Assembly: GCA_003537645.1 (NCBI GenBank)
Contig: DPRM01000043.1
Coordinates: 11,120-48,169 of the forward strand
DNA from: Prolixibacteraceae bacterium
Lineage (GTDB): Bacteria; Bacteroidota; Bacteroidia; Bacteroidales; Prolixibacteraceae
Length of the DNA: 37,050 nt
Reading direction: 5' to 3'
Within the stretch, counting starts at the first letter, position 1, and each line of letters opens with the position of its first letter. The notes under the pieces are model-generated. The model saw only the letters and a program-made list of their open reading frames with translations. It had not been told where the DNA came from and ran no database searches. This document shows positions 8,497 to 17,551 of the stretch, in pieces. Both the position numbers and the translations under genes were made by a program.

Positions 8497-8734
8497 ATGC
8501 CACAACTAACTGAATACGAACAAAAAGCATTGAATAAATTAGGTGAAAGCATACAATCAGGAAAATGGAGTAATGACGGATTGGTGCAATTAATTGAACT
8601 GGTTGGGGATTTTTTTAAATCTTCAGACAATACCCGACTACGCTAAGTCTCGAAATCTAACCTATAATGGAGTAAAGAAAACTAGAAAGATAGTTGAAAT
8701 CAAAGGCGTAAAGTTTGTAATTGACAACTACTAA
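8497..8734 (+). pseudogene. Small protein gene split by a frameshift at a T7 run
   Basis: Frame 1 from ATG 8497 encodes MPQLTEYEQKALNKLGESIQ and continues to VQLIELVGDFF, then stops at 8646. The +1 frame continues naturally as LNLQTIPDYAKSR, LTYNGVKKTRKI and VKFVIDNY, ending at TAA 8734. Removing one T from the seven-T run at about 8613-8619 fuses the frames into a smooth protein of about 78 residues (LIELVGDFLNLQTIPDYAK). That joined pattern resembles small Bacteroidetes proteins of mobile elements that contain a short helix-turn-helix-like YNGVKK segment. Possible explanations are a real mutation, a homopolymer sequencing error, or expression by slippage at T7A3. Both pieces are also compatible with overlapping genes, but less likely. 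Confidence 0.65.
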
Positions 8735-8779
8735 TATAATTCTCCTTTTGCCGTTTTCGAATCATTTTCTGCTTTTTGC

Positions 8780-8809
8780 GGTGGTCTTTGTCCTTTAGAC
8801 CACCTTTTT
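8780..8809 (+). terminator. Rho-independent terminator before protease gene
   Basis: GGTGGTCT (8780-8787) pairs perfectly with AGACCACC (8797-8804), with a 9-base loop, and is followed by TTTTT. It ends the cassette block and separates it from the virion genes, whose first start is at 8843. Confidence 0.75.
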
Positions 8810-8842
8810 AATGCCCTAAACTTGCTGAAAATAAAGCAAGCA

Positions 8843-9985
8843 ATGGCAACAAAAACAATCGTTATTGATGGTCCGATCGGCCAGTACTCCTTCTCCAAAC
8901 AATTCATGCGAAATGAATTGTCCGGACAATCGAAAAATCCGGTTCTCATCAAAATCAGCAGTCTGGGTGGATCGGTTGACGATGCCCTGAATATTTACGA
9001 TCAGTTCATCGAGCACGGTAATGTGACTGCAGAGCTTTCTGCTTTTGTGGCCAGTTCGGCCACCTTGATTTCCCTGGGCGCAAAAACAGTCCGGATGAAT
9101 GAGAATTCATTTTACCTGATTCACAAAGCCATGAATTGGGTGGATGAATGGGGAAGCATGAACGAGGATGAAATTGATGCCCTGATCGCCAAACTCGAAA
9201 CCCAGAAACAGCAATTGGCTAAAGTCACCCTCCAGCTGGCCAAAATGTATGTGAAAAAGACTGGTAAAACTTTGGATGAAATCATCAGCCTCATGAAAAA
9301 GCAAACCTGGTTAACGGCAGAGGAAGCCAAAGACTGGGGATTTGTCGATGAAGTATTCGTTCCCGAAGTGGCTGTCAACTACCTCGAAAACCTGCAAATG
9401 GTCGCCATGATCAACTCCAGCGGTTATCCGGATCCACCACGAAAATCAGTGGGTTTGACAAGCTCACCTACCGTTGTGGTGGATGAAGAATCCCTATTTG
9501 ACCGCATCTGGAACCGGATTACCAACAAGCAAAAAGAAGTTACACCCATAAATAAAACCGAAATGAAAAACCAATTCCTTAATGTCAATCAGGTGCTTAC
9601 TGTGGAGAGCTTGGAATCAACCGCCGATGGCGTGTTTCTTAATGAAACTCAGCTCGAAGCAATTGAAAACAGGCTTGCATTGGATCAGCAGATTATTGCA
9701 GAGCGCGACACGGCCAATTCAGCCCGCGATGCAGCATTTGCTGAACGTGACACTGCCAACACCAACCTTCTTAATGCAATGGATCCGTTCAATGCCATTG
9801 ATGCAAGTATTGCCAGTGCAGAGTCGCCGGAAGCCAAAGTTTTGGCCATCCGTGCACTTCTCTCTAAAAAGCCCGCTACCCAACCTGCCGGAAACATGGG
9901 AAAATCAGATCCTGTTTCAGATGGTGTTCAGTGGGATGTGATCAACAATCTTCCACACAACAAACAAGTCGATAAAAACTCTTAA
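8843..9985 (+). CDS. Phage prohead protease (ClpP-like) with scaffold region
   Basis: From the ATG at 8843 the product has 380 residues. The N-terminal 190 form a ClpP/S14-type serine protease: GGSVDDALNIYDQF (43-55), the nucleophile segment AFVASSATLISLGA (Ser71 or 72), and YLIHKAMNW with catalytic His94. ClpP-like phage proteases cut scaffold and capsid N-termini during head maturation. The rest (about 190-380) is a low-complexity, coiled-coil-prone, Glu/Asp/Ala-rich region with repeated ERDTAN segments, which looks like a fused scaffold, as in many tailed phages. The frame can also open at TTG 8822, but 8843 is preferred. The capsid gene starts 12 bases downstream. Confidence 0.85.
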   Translation: MATKTIVIDGPIGQYSFSKQFMRNELSGQSKNPVLIKISSLGGSVDDALNIYDQFIEHGNVTAELSAFVASSATLISLGAKTVRMNENSFYLIHKAMNWVDEWGSMNEDEIDALIAKLETQKQQLAKVTLQLAKMYVKKTGKTLDEIISLMKKQTWLTAEEAKDWGFVDEVFVPEVAVNYLENLQMVAMINSSGYPDPPRKSVGLTSSPTVVVDEESLFDRIWNRITNKQKEVTPINKTEMKNQFLNVNQVLTVESLESTADGVFLNETQLEAIENRLALDQQIIAERDTANSARDAAFAERDTANTNLLNAMDPFNAIDASIASAESPEAKVLAIRALLSKKPATQPAGNMGKSDPVSDGVQWDVINNLPHNKQVDKNS

Positions 9986-9997
9986 TTTTTCATAGCC

Positions 9998-10951
9998 ATG
10001 TCAATTACTACAACCGCAATCGTACAGGAGTATGGTGCTTTTTACCAGGATGCAGGCCAGAACAAAAAACGCATCCTTTCCATGCTTTCGCAAGGCCGCC
10101 AAATCACCAATCTGGCTACCCCGATCAAAACGGACGATACCATCTTCCGTCTGGCCAATGCAAGTTTCCGAACCCTGGTGCAACCTTTTCAAAAGGCTTT
10201 CACCCAAAAAGGCGGGGTCGATATCGTTCCCAATGAAATCCGGGTTTTCCGGTTCAAGATCGACGATGAATTTATGCCCGATGAGCTTTATGCCACCTGG
10301 CTTGGTTTCTTAACCGCCAAACAGGTTGACCGCAAGGAGTGGCCGTTCGTAAAATGGCTGATCGAAGTGTATTATGCCCGTCAGATCGATCAGGACATGG
10401 AACTGAACGAATATTACAAGGGCGTTTATGCCGCACCTGCATCAGGCGTTGCCGGTGCTGATGGTACCGGGATGAACGGACTGAAAAAGATACTTCAGGA
10501 TGGAGTGGATGCCGAAACGATCAATACCATCAATATTGGCCCATTGGATAAAGATCAGATTTTTGACCAGGTGGAAATGTTCACCGACCAGATCGCAGAA
10601 GTTTACCAGGGAATCTCAATGGACATTTGCATGAGCCAGTACTGGTGCAAAAAATACCTTCAGGATAAACGGGCACAGGGTTTTTATCAGAATAAATCAG
10701 ATCAGGACATCAATACCGGAATCGATTTTACCCCGCTAAAGATCAAAGGTCTGGCCTCAATGGTTGAAACCAATGACATTTTCTGCACACCATCTGAAAA
10801 CTTCCTGCACATTTCACCGGCAACGGTTACCAAAAACACGTTCAAACTCGAAGAGTCCAAGCGTTCGGTGGCTGTTCTGGGTGACTGGTCAGAAGGTTTG
10901 GGATTCGGCATTAACCAGGCTGTTTGGACCAATATTCCTAAAACGATTTGA
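9998..10951 (+). CDS. Major capsid protein (putative, HK97-like)
   Basis: The 317-residue protein lies immediately after the protease-scaffold gene, the normal place for the major capsid protein. It has a helical N-terminus (residues about 1-60), a long alternating alpha/beta body, DIVPNEIRVFRFKIDDEFMPDE, and a C-terminal beta-rich end (SVAVLGDWSEGLGFGIN), as expected for an HK97-type fold. There is no signal peptide or membrane segment. A strong hairpin follows the gene, which would make the capsid message separate or stabilised. The assignment rests on gene order and size more than on motif identity, so an alternative structural role is possible. Confidence 0.7.
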   Translation: MSITTTAIVQEYGAFYQDAGQNKKRILSMLSQGRQITNLATPIKTDDTIFRLANASFRTLVQPFQKAFTQKGGVDIVPNEIRVFRFKIDDEFMPDELYATWLGFLTAKQVDRKEWPFVKWLIEVYYARQIDQDMELNEYYKGVYAAPASGVAGADGTGMNGLKKILQDGVDAETINTINIGPLDKDQIFDQVEMFTDQIAEVYQGISMDICMSQYWCKKYLQDKRAQGFYQNKSDQDINTGIDFTPLKIKGLASMVETNDIFCTPSENFLHISPATVTKNTFKLEESKRSVAVLGDWSEGLGFGINQAVWTNIPKTI

Positions 10952-10979
10952 TCAGAAACTCTCTGAATCGAAACTACGA

Positions 10980-11006
10980 AACCATCGGCTTTTTGCTGAT
11001 GGTTTT
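10980..11006 (+). terminator. Terminator hairpin after capsid gene
   Basis: AACCATCGGC (10980-10989) pairs with GCTGATGGTT (10995-11004), with one G-U pair and a TTTTT loop. It lies in the 85-base gap between the capsid gene and the next virion gene, so it may end or attenuate transcription there. Confidence 0.65.
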
Positions 11007-11036
11007 CATTCACTTTCATAAAAAGAATCATCAAAA

Positions 11037-11588
11037 ATGTTAGAATTTACAGACATCAATAAAAGTTTGCCCAATGGTCAGAACATGGGCGGATTGACCC
11101 AGGAAATTTATTACGGCTTTCATGCCGATGTGCTGACTTGGCCAACCGCTCCGGTAGATGCGGCAACTCTGGCGGCCAATGCAGTATTGACCGGTGAACT
11201 GGCCATGAAACCGGGAAAGAAACTGTTCAAAATGTACATCACCGATGATACCGGTGAATTTATGATCGAACCGGTGGGAGAATTGGACGGAAAATCATTC
11301 GTGACCCACCTGACTGTTTTTCATCCGGGACTGAAGGATACCTTGTTTGGCTTTATCAATGCAGCCAAAAACGACAATCTGGTTTTTGTGGTGCAGGACA
11401 GCGATGGTCAAAAATACCTCATGGGTGACAAGCTACGGCCAGCTGTTTATGCAGGTTCTCCGGATGGATTTGGTACAGGAAAAGAAACGGCAGCCAGGAA
11501 AGGGATTTCAATGGAATTTACTTACAAGACTGCAAACTTGTACATCTATCCCGGAAGCATTCCTCTTACTGAAGCATTACCGGGATAA
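11037..11588 (+). CDS. Putative virion structural protein (tail tube or decoration type)
   Basis: This is a 183-residue, beta-rich protein with many Gly/Asp turns (MYITDDTGEFMIEPVGELDG, FVVQDSDGQKYLMGDKLRPAVY, GKETAARKGISMEFTYKTANLYIYPGSIP). The pattern near its end (a substituted beta-strand with ARKGISMEF and a P-G turn) is like tail-tube and decoration proteins of tailed phages. Its place directly after the capsid gene supports a virion role. It has no signal peptide. The TAA is followed by the next gene only 5 bases later. I cannot tell tail tube from head decoration from the sequence alone. Confidence 0.55.
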   Translation: MLEFTDINKSLPNGQNMGGLTQEIYYGFHADVLTWPTAPVDAATLAANAVLTGELAMKPGKKLFKMYITDDTGEFMIEPVGELDGKSFVTHLTVFHPGLKDTLFGFINAAKNDNLVFVVQDSDGQKYLMGDKLRPAVYAGSPDGFGTGKETAARKGISMEFTYKTANLYIYPGSIPLTEALPG

Positions 11589-11593
11589 CACAA

Positions 11594-11830
11594 ATGTGGA
11601 CCCAGTATTTCAACTTTATAAAACTTCGCCGAGGAAGGGTCATTGTACCCATCCACGGCGAAATTGATTTCAGTGCCGATAATATCTGCATTGAAATCTG
11701 CAAAGAACTTTATGAGAAGGGATTTCCTTATCTTGAATTGACGGAGTTGGGGAAAAAGGAGTTTTATGGCATTATTCCTGAAACTCCTTTGTCAAAGCAA
11801 GAACAAACATCGAAAAAGAAGAAGTTCTAA
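11594..11830 (+). CDS. Small phage protein
   Basis: This 78-residue protein is basic at both ends (RRGRVIVPIHGEIDFSADNI in the middle, SKKKKF at the C-terminus). It starts 5 bases after the structural gene and so is probably co-transcribed with it. I have a weak memory of similar GEIDFSADNI motifs in small proteins beside Bacteroidetes capsid genes, without a known function. It could be a head-tail connector or minor virion protein. No signal or membrane segment. Confidence 0.5.
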   Translation: MWTQYFNFIKLRRGRVIVPIHGEIDFSADNICIEICKELYEKGFPYLELTELGKKEFYGIIPETPLSKQEQTSKKKKF

Positions 11831-11882
11831 GAATTCATTTTATTTTTAGAAAATATAAAAATCAAGAAATCTCTATGTCATC

Positions 11883-12020
11883 ATGTCACCTAAATATGAT
11901 CAATACAATAATTCTGAAAAATTTCTGCTAGACAGGCTGGATTTCGATATCCGTTTTTTTGTGGCACAAAAATACAATCCCGATCTGGATAAGTTGTGCT
12001 ATCTGTTCGATGGAATCTAA
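11883..12020 (+). CDS. Very small phage-type ORF at module end
   Basis: A 45-residue open frame (MSPKYDQYNNSEKFLLDRLD...) with an aromatic and acidic composition typical of a real small protein (FVAQKYNPDLDKLCYLFDGI). It lies 52 bases after the previous gene and is the last recognisable phage-type sequence on the left of the polysaccharide locus. Its function is unknown, and the short length means coding is only moderately supported. Between it and the sigma-factor promoter (12021-12163) I see no gene, repeat or terminator. Confidence 0.45.
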   Translation: MSPKYDQYNNSEKFLLDRLDFDIRFFVAQKYNPDLDKLCYLFDGI

Positions 12021-12163
12021 AAAGTTTAACGAAAAATGAGACCAAGGGCTGGTGCATGAGGCTTGTTCAAATTTGTTTGTTTAAGTAGTTCCGCTTCTAT
12101 TAGCCTGATTTTATATTTTAATTTTGGCTTGATAGGATTGAATTAAGACGCGGTTTGTCATGT

Positions 12164-12194
12164 TATCACTCTTTCGCATTTATTTATACATTTG
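12164..12194 (+). promoter_or_regulatory. Bacteroidetes-type promoter for sigma gene
   Basis: TTTG at 12164-12167 and TACATTTG at 12187-12194 match the Bacteroidetes -33 TTTG and -7 TAnnTTTG elements with a 19-base spacer. The transcript would start about 7 bases downstream, which supports the ATG at 12219 as the start of the sigma factor. Confidence 0.75.
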
Positions 12195-12218
12195 AAGCCA
12201 ATTAATCTAAATCCTTTC

Positions 12219-12806
12219 ATGAAAGATGATCAATATATATGGGAAGAATTCAAGAATGGGGAAGAATATGCCATATCCTATATTTATAATCAGAACATTG
12301 ATTTCTTATTCTTTTATGGTAAACGAATAACTAAGGATGAAGATTTTATATTAGATGTAATCCAGGATCTTTTTTATGAATTGATCAGGACAAAGAAGAA
12401 TTTGGGGAAAACAGATAACATTCGATTGTATTTATTGAAATCCTTCAGAAGAAAATTAATTCGTGAACTACAGCGAAAACAAAAGCAAACGGGAAGCAAT
12501 GAAGAAATCGAGATTCAGCCTGATATCGTTTTTTCAGTTGAAGAAGATATAATCTCAACAGAAGAAAACTCCAAACGACTTGAAATTATCCGGCAAGGGA
12601 TGAAAGAGCTTAACCAAAAGCAACGCGAAGTCCTATATTACAAATTTACACTTGGGTTTGATTACGTACAAATCAGTGAAATTATGCAGGTTACCAATGA
12701 TTCTGCACGGCAATTGGTGTCAAGGGCAATTACTTCACTGAAAAAATATTTTGCTGAAAATAATTTTATACTGATGCTCATTTTCAAAAAATTAGTGAAG
12801 AAGTAA
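12219..12806 (+). CDS. ECF-type RNA polymerase sigma factor
   Basis: From ATG 12219 the product has 195 residues, the usual size for an extracytoplasmic-function sigma factor. The N-terminal part (YAISYIYNQNIDFLFFYGKRITKDEDFILDVIQDLFYEL) fits region 2, which binds core RNA polymerase and the -10 element. The C-terminal part (LNQKQREVLYYKFTLGFDYVQISEIMQVTNDSARQLVSRAITSLKKYF) fits region 4, with its helix-turn-helix. It is followed by a FecR-type anti-sigma gene and then SusC, so it likely drives the SusCD operon when released. The upstream TTG start at 12192 lies inside the promoter and is rejected. Confidence 0.9.
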   Translation: MKDDQYIWEEFKNGEEYAISYIYNQNIDFLFFYGKRITKDEDFILDVIQDLFYELIRTKKNLGKTDNIRLYLLKSFRRKLIRELQRKQKQTGSNEEIEIQPDIVFSVEEDIISTEENSKRLEIIRQGMKELNQKQREVLYYKFTLGFDYVQISEIMQVTNDSARQLVSRAITSLKKYFAENNFILMLIFKKLVKK

Positions 12807-12871
12807 TTTTTTTTGAATGTTTTTTGTCACAAATTCTATTTAGTTGCCTTATGTATGTATAAAGGCAAAAA

Positions 12872-14095
12872 ATGGAAAACGAAAAATATATTGGTTACGG
12901 TGTTGATGAATTACTGGAAGATCAGGAATTCGTCATAAAAGTCAATAATACCCGTACAAATGAGGAATGGGATCAATTTCTTCAATCCAACATTTCAGCT
13001 AAAGAAAACATCATTCGTGCGAGGAAAATAATTCAATTATTTAAAACCTACGAAGGAAAACTCTCCGAAGACAGAAAATTCAATCTTTGGAAAAACATCA
13101 GTATTTATAACAAAACTAATTCATGGAAAATCACACTCCCACACATTAATCCATTCCTTAAAATAGCGGCTTCCATCCTGATTGTTATTGCCTTGGGAAG
13201 TACCGTTTATTGGGGACTAAACCGCAATGGAGAAACCTATGAATTTTCAGAATCAACAGGAATGGATCAGAATTCTGAAAATCCGTTTTTGCGTCTATCG
13301 AATGGGTCAAAAATTAATTTGACGGATAAAAATTCAGAAATTGTTGTTTTAAAGAATCAGGATGCAATCCTGGTGAATAAAGACAGTGTTATTGCGAACA
13401 CTCCTGTTAAAGGTCAGGATATTAATCCTGTTGCATTAAATGAAGTTTCTGTTCCTTTTGGTAAGAAAACGACTTTAATATTGGCTGATGGAACGAAGGT
13501 CTGGTTGAATGCCGGTAGCCGATTTGCCTTTCCGCAATCTTTTATTGGCAAAAATCGGGAAGTTTTTCTTGAGGGTGAAGCTTATTTTGAGGTTACAAAA
13601 AATAAAAACCAACCATTTATTGTTTCGACGAACAATATTGATGTCGAAGTATTAGGTACAAAGTTTAATCTTTCAGCTTATCAAACCGACAACTTCTGTG
13701 AAACAGTATTGCTTGAAGGAGCAGTAAGAGTTCAGGATAACGGAAAGTTATTTAATGCTAAACTTGAATTGAAACCAAACCAAAAAGCTACTTTTTACAG
13801 CGATAATAAAGAACTTGTTCGTTCGGAAGCGCCTGATGCAAATATGCAAATTTCGTGGATCAATGGCTGGTACCAGTTTTCAAACCAAAATTTAATAACA
13901 GTTCTGGATAAGCTTGAAAGATATTACAATATCCGGTTTGTACATGACCCAACTCTTGAATCGAAAGCATTTCCCATTTCAGGAAAATTGGATTTGAAAG
14001 GTTCAATAAACGAAGTTATGGCAGTATTATCGAAAGTAGCAAAAATCAATTATCAAATTACAGACAATGAGATAATTATTAAAAAACAAGATTAA
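12872..14095 (+). CDS. fecR: FecR-family anti-sigma factor (DUF4974)
   Basis: The 407-residue protein has a cytoplasmic N-terminus (about 1-95) that would hold the sigma factor, a single membrane helix (about 97-115, LKIAASILIVIALGSTVYW) and a periplasmic part. The FecR domain (about 190-285) shows VPFGKKTTLILADGTKVWLNAGS and GEAYFEVTKNKNQPFIVST. The C-terminus (about 335-404) matches DUF4974 (ISWINGWYQFSNQNLITVLDKLERYYN). In this class the anti-sigma is inactivated when the SusC-like receptor binds substrate. It lies 66 bases after the sigma gene and 101 bases before SusC. Confidence 0.95.
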   Translation: MENEKYIGYGVDELLEDQEFVIKVNNTRTNEEWDQFLQSNISAKENIIRARKIIQLFKTYEGKLSEDRKFNLWKNISIYNKTNSWKITLPHINPFLKIAASILIVIALGSTVYWGLNRNGETYEFSESTGMDQNSENPFLRLSNGSKINLTDKNSEIVVLKNQDAILVNKDSVIANTPVKGQDINPVALNEVSVPFGKKTTLILADGTKVWLNAGSRFAFPQSFIGKNREVFLEGEAYFEVTKNKNQPFIVSTNNIDVEVLGTKFNLSAYQTDNFCETVLLEGAVRVQDNGKLFNAKLELKPNQKATFYSDNKELVRSEAPDANMQISWINGWYQFSNQNLITVLDKLERYYNIRFVHDPTLESKAFPISGKLDLKGSINEVMAVLSKVAKINYQITDNEIIIKKQD

Positions 14096-14121
14096 GAATG
14101 TAAAAGATTAAGAAGAAGAAA

Positions 14122-14147
14122 ACCGGGGGAATTAGGCCTCCTCCGGT
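14122..14147 (+). terminator. Hairpin between anti-sigma and SusC genes
   Basis: ACCGGGGG (14122-14129) pairs with CCTCCGGT (14140-14147) with one imperfect pair. It lacks a clean T tract, so it may be a weak terminator or a leader hairpin of the SusC message. It would uncouple the regulators from the SusCD transcript. Confidence 0.5.
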
Positions 14148-14195
14148 CTTCAGTGTTTATCTAATAGTGGTATTAATAATAAACGAAGTAAAACT

Positions 14196-17100
14196 ATGAA
14201 AAAAAAACGAAACAGGCAGAACCTGTGGTACGGTAGTATGCCAAATTTTTTACTAAAAATGAAACTACTAAGCTTTCTAATTTTTGTGACTGTAGCTACG
14301 GTAACTGCCAACAGTTATTCGCAACAAACAAAATTCAACATGAATTTTGAAAATGTTTCTGTCAGAAAAGTATTCCAGCAGATTGAAGAAAACAGTGAAT
14401 TTATTCTTCTTTATAGCGAGAAGTCGGTTGACGTGGAGCGGAAAGTAAATGTTGAAATAACTAACCAGACTGTTGACAAAATTCTGGATCAAGTATTCAT
14501 GGGTACGAAAAACTACTATGAAATCCATGACCGTCAAATAGCGATCATGGAAAAAGGATCAACAGAGAAGCCTTTATTTATGGGTAAAACGTCAGAAACC
14601 CAACAACAAAAATCCATCTCAGGCAAAGTAACCGACTCTTCGGGTGCTTCACTCCCCGGGGTATCCGTTGTTGTTAAAGGCACAACAACCGGTGTTATTA
14701 CTGATATTGATGGAAAATATACACTAACCAAAGTTCCTGAAAATGCAACATTACAGTTCTCGTTTGTGGGGATGAAGGGGCAGGAAGTAGCCATCGGTAA
14801 TAAGTCTTCAATTAGTGTGGTAATGGCGGAAGAAGCCATTGGAATTGATGAAGTTGTGGCTGTCGGGTATGGAACACAGAAGAAGGTAAATCTGACAGGT
14901 TCAGTTTCATCAGTAAATGGGGAAAAATTAAAAACTATAACCTCTCCTAATACTGCGTTACTCTTACAGGGACGATTACCTGGTGTTACGGTTATTTCAG
15001 GTGGTGCCCAACCTGGGAAAGATGATCCCCAAATAAGAATTCGCGGAATTGGAACTCTTGGCAATAATAATCCAATGGTCATTGTAGATGGTGTAGAGAC
15101 CTCGTTTAATCAAATTTCCTCGAATGATATTGAAACCATTTCAGTTCTTAAGGATGCTGCCTCCGCTTCAATTTATGGTGTAAGGGCGGCGAATGGAGTA
15201 ATTTTAATTACAACAAAACAAGGAATTGAGAATAAAATGAATTTAAATTTCAATTCTACAATATCATTTTCGAACCCAACTGTAATTCCATCTTATGTTA
15301 ACTCTTCGGAGTGGGCACAATTATATAATGAATCGGTTGGTCAGGAAATATATTCTGCTGAAATGATTCAAAAATTGAAAGATGGAAGTGATCCCGATCA
15401 CTTTGCCAATACCTATTGGCCTGATGAAATCTTTAGAACTGGAATCTTGCAGAAAAATTACATTGGAGTTTCTGGTGGAAGTTCCAAATCCAAGTATATG
15501 GTTTCTATCGAATATTTAAATCAAGAAGGAATGATGAAAGGCACTTCAAATGACCGCTTAAATTTTCGATCAAATGTGGATTTTATACTTAAAAAGAATA
15601 TTAAAGGTGGAGTTAAGCTTTCCGGTTCCAGACAAAGAGTTGATGAACCATCTGATGGAACTGGTGGAGATTGGGGAATTATGAGAAAACTCTACTGGTT
15701 TGCAAGACCCACTGTCCCAGTTAAACATGCCAATGGACATTGGGGCTATTGGGATGGAAATCCACTCATGTCAGTTGCAATTGATAATCCTGCAGAATCA
15801 GTAACAGAAAAAGAAAATTATCAGGAACTTTACCGTTTTAATAGTCAGGCATTCCTATCTATTGATTTTCTTAAGAATTTTAATTTTAAAACTCAAGTTG
15901 CAGGAAAATTCAATCATGAATTACAATCGACATTTATTCCCCAAATACCGAAATATAACGCTGAGGGTATTTTCATCGAAACAGATTCAAATAACTCTCT
16001 GACCAATAAAAATAATACTGGTTACATGTATCAAATTGAAAATATACTTAGTTACAGTAAAAATTTAGGTAACCATAGTATTTCCGGTTTGGCAGGACAA
16101 TCTGCACAAAATAGTCGCCTTGATTTTACTCGTGCATACATTGAAGGGTTTCCAAATAATGAAATGTTTGAGTTAGGTGCAGGAGTTAAGAATCCTGATG
16201 TTGGTGGTTCAGCAACACAATATACTATTCAATCATTTTTTGGACGCCTAAATTATATTTTAAATGACAGATATCTTTTTGAGTTTAATGTCCGTCGGGA
16301 TGGGTCATCAAAAATGCCCAAAATAAATAGGTATGGAATATTTCCCTCAATGTCAACAGGTTGGATTATTTCTGAAGAAAAATTTTTAAAAACTATACCA
16401 TTTATACCTTATCTTAAGATTCGTGGTAGTTGGGGTAAATTAGGTAACCAAGAAATAGGGGACTATGCTTATTCTCAATATGTAGCATTAGGACGAAATT
16501 ACTTATTTGGTGGAAATTTAACTCCTGGAGCAGCTCAAACAAGTTTGGCAAATTCTGAAATTAAATGGGAATCGACAGTGATGACTAATTTTGGATTAGA
16601 CATTTCCTTTTTTAATGGAAATTTAAATTTGACTGGTGACTACTTCATTAAAAGAACCTCAGACATCCTCTTGCAATTGCCTATAAATGCAACACTTGGA
16701 AATTTAACTCCTCCATATCAAAATGCCGGTGAGGTTGAAAATAAGGGATGGGAGTTGGATTTAAGTTATAGCAGCAATCAAAATCGTGATTTTCAATATT
16801 CTGTTAGTGGAAATATTTCAAAGGTGAAGAATAAAATAATCGATCTCAAAGGATTGGAATGGATTTCGCAAGGAGGGATCTTTAGGGAAGGCGATCCGAT
16901 TGGTGCTTATTATGGATTTTTGGTGGATGGGATTTACCAGTCACAACAGCAGATTAATGAAGGACCAGTGCGCTTTAATGGATTGGTTGGACTTGGTGAT
17001 TTAATATATAGGGATATAAGTGGTCCTGATGGAACTCCTGATGGGAAAGTTGATGGTGCATACGATAGGACTATTATTGGAAGTCCTTTTCCTGATTGGA

Positions 17101-17540
17101 CATATTCATTTAACAGTAATCTTTCATACAAAAATTTTAGTTTAAGTTTATTCTTTCAAGGTGTTCTGGGAGCAGATAGATATTTCAGAGAAGTGGTGAG
17201 GGGAAATGTAACTCAAAAATGGCTTGAACGTTGGACTAAAGAAAATCCATCTACTACCATGCCAAGACTAAATGGGATCTCGAATGACGAAAATTCTGAT
17301 TTTTGGTTAATGGATGCTTCTTATTTGCGTTTAAAGAACATCGAATTTGGCTATAATCTACCTCAAAGTATTTGTAAAAAAGTAAAATTAGAGAACGTCA
17401 GGTTTTATGCTTCTGGAACCAATCTAGTTACATTTACCAAGATAAAAGATTGGGATCCGGAAAAATTTGCTGATGATTCTGAGAATTTTAATTATCCACA
17501 TGATAAAACATATTCTTTGGGAATTAATGTTAATTTTTAA
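14196..17540 (+). CDS. susC: SusC-like TonB-dependent outer-membrane transporter with STN domain
   Basis: The 1114-residue protein has an N-terminal signal segment (about 20-42), an STN (secretin/TonB N-terminal) domain (about 48-117, NFENVSVRKVFQQIEENSEF), a carboxypeptidase-regulatory-like domain (about 139-213), a TonB-box-like DEVVAVGYGTQ (218-228), the plug domain (about 230-340) and a beta-barrel to the end. It takes up oligosaccharides across the outer membrane using TonB energy. The STN domain is the signalling feature found when a SusC works with an ECF sigma and anti-sigma pair, matching the genes just upstream. SusD follows 11 bases later. The length is normal for this subtype. Confidence 0.97.
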   Translation: MKKKRNRQNLWYGSMPNFLLKMKLLSFLIFVTVATVTANSYSQQTKFNMNFENVSVRKVFQQIEENSEFILLYSEKSVDVERKVNVEITNQTVDKILDQVFMGTKNYYEIHDRQIAIMEKGSTEKPLFMGKTSETQQQKSISGKVTDSSGASLPGVSVVVKGTTTGVITDIDGKYTLTKVPENATLQFSFVGMKGQEVAIGNKSSISVVMAEEAIGIDEVVAVGYGTQKKVNLTGSVSSVNGEKLKTITSPNTALLLQGRLPGVTVISGGAQPGKDDPQIRIRGIGTLGNNNPMVIVDGVETSFNQISSNDIETISVLKDAASASIYGVRAANGVILITTKQGIENKMNLNFNSTISFSNPTVIPSYVNSSEWAQLYNESVGQEIYSAEMIQKLKDGSDPDHFANTYWPDEIFRTGILQKNYIGVSGGSSKSKYMVSIEYLNQEGMMKGTSNDRLNFRSNVDFILKKNIKGGVKLSGSRQRVDEPSDGTGGDWGIMRKLYWFARPTVPVKHANGHWGYWDGNPLMSVAIDNPAESVTEKENYQELYRFNSQAFLSIDFLKNFNFKTQVAGKFNHELQSTFIPQIPKYNAEGIFIETDSNNSLTNKNNTGYMYQIENILSYSKNLGNHSISGLAGQSAQNSRLDFTRAYIEGFPNNEMFELGAGVKNPDVGGSATQYTIQSFFGRLNYILNDRYLFEFNVRRDGSSKMPKINRYGIFPSMSTGWIISEEKFLKTIPFIPYLKIRGSWGKLGNQEIGDYAYSQYVALGRNYLFGGNLTPGAAQTSLANSEIKWESTVMTNFGLDISFFNGNLNLTGDYFIKRTSDILLQLPINATLGNLTPPYQNAGEVENKGWELDLSYSSNQNRDFQYSVSGNISKVKNKIIDLKGLEWISQGGIFREGDPIGAYYGFLVDGIYQSQQQINEGPVRFNGLVGLGDLIYRDISGPDGTPDGKVDGAYDRTIIGSPFPDWTYSFNSNLSYKNFSLSLFFQGVLGADRYFREVVRGNVTQKWLERWTKENPSTTMPRLNGISNDENSDFWLMDASYLRLKNIEFGYNLPQSICKKVKLENVRFYASGTNLVTFTKIKDWDPEKFADDSENFNYPHDKTYSLGINVNF

Positions 17541-17551
17541 ACTATTCTAAA

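Noticed and set aside
14534..15082. 182-residue minus-strand open frame
   Set aside because: It is a shadow of the SusC gene with Pro/Thr/Ser-rich composition typical of antisense reading.
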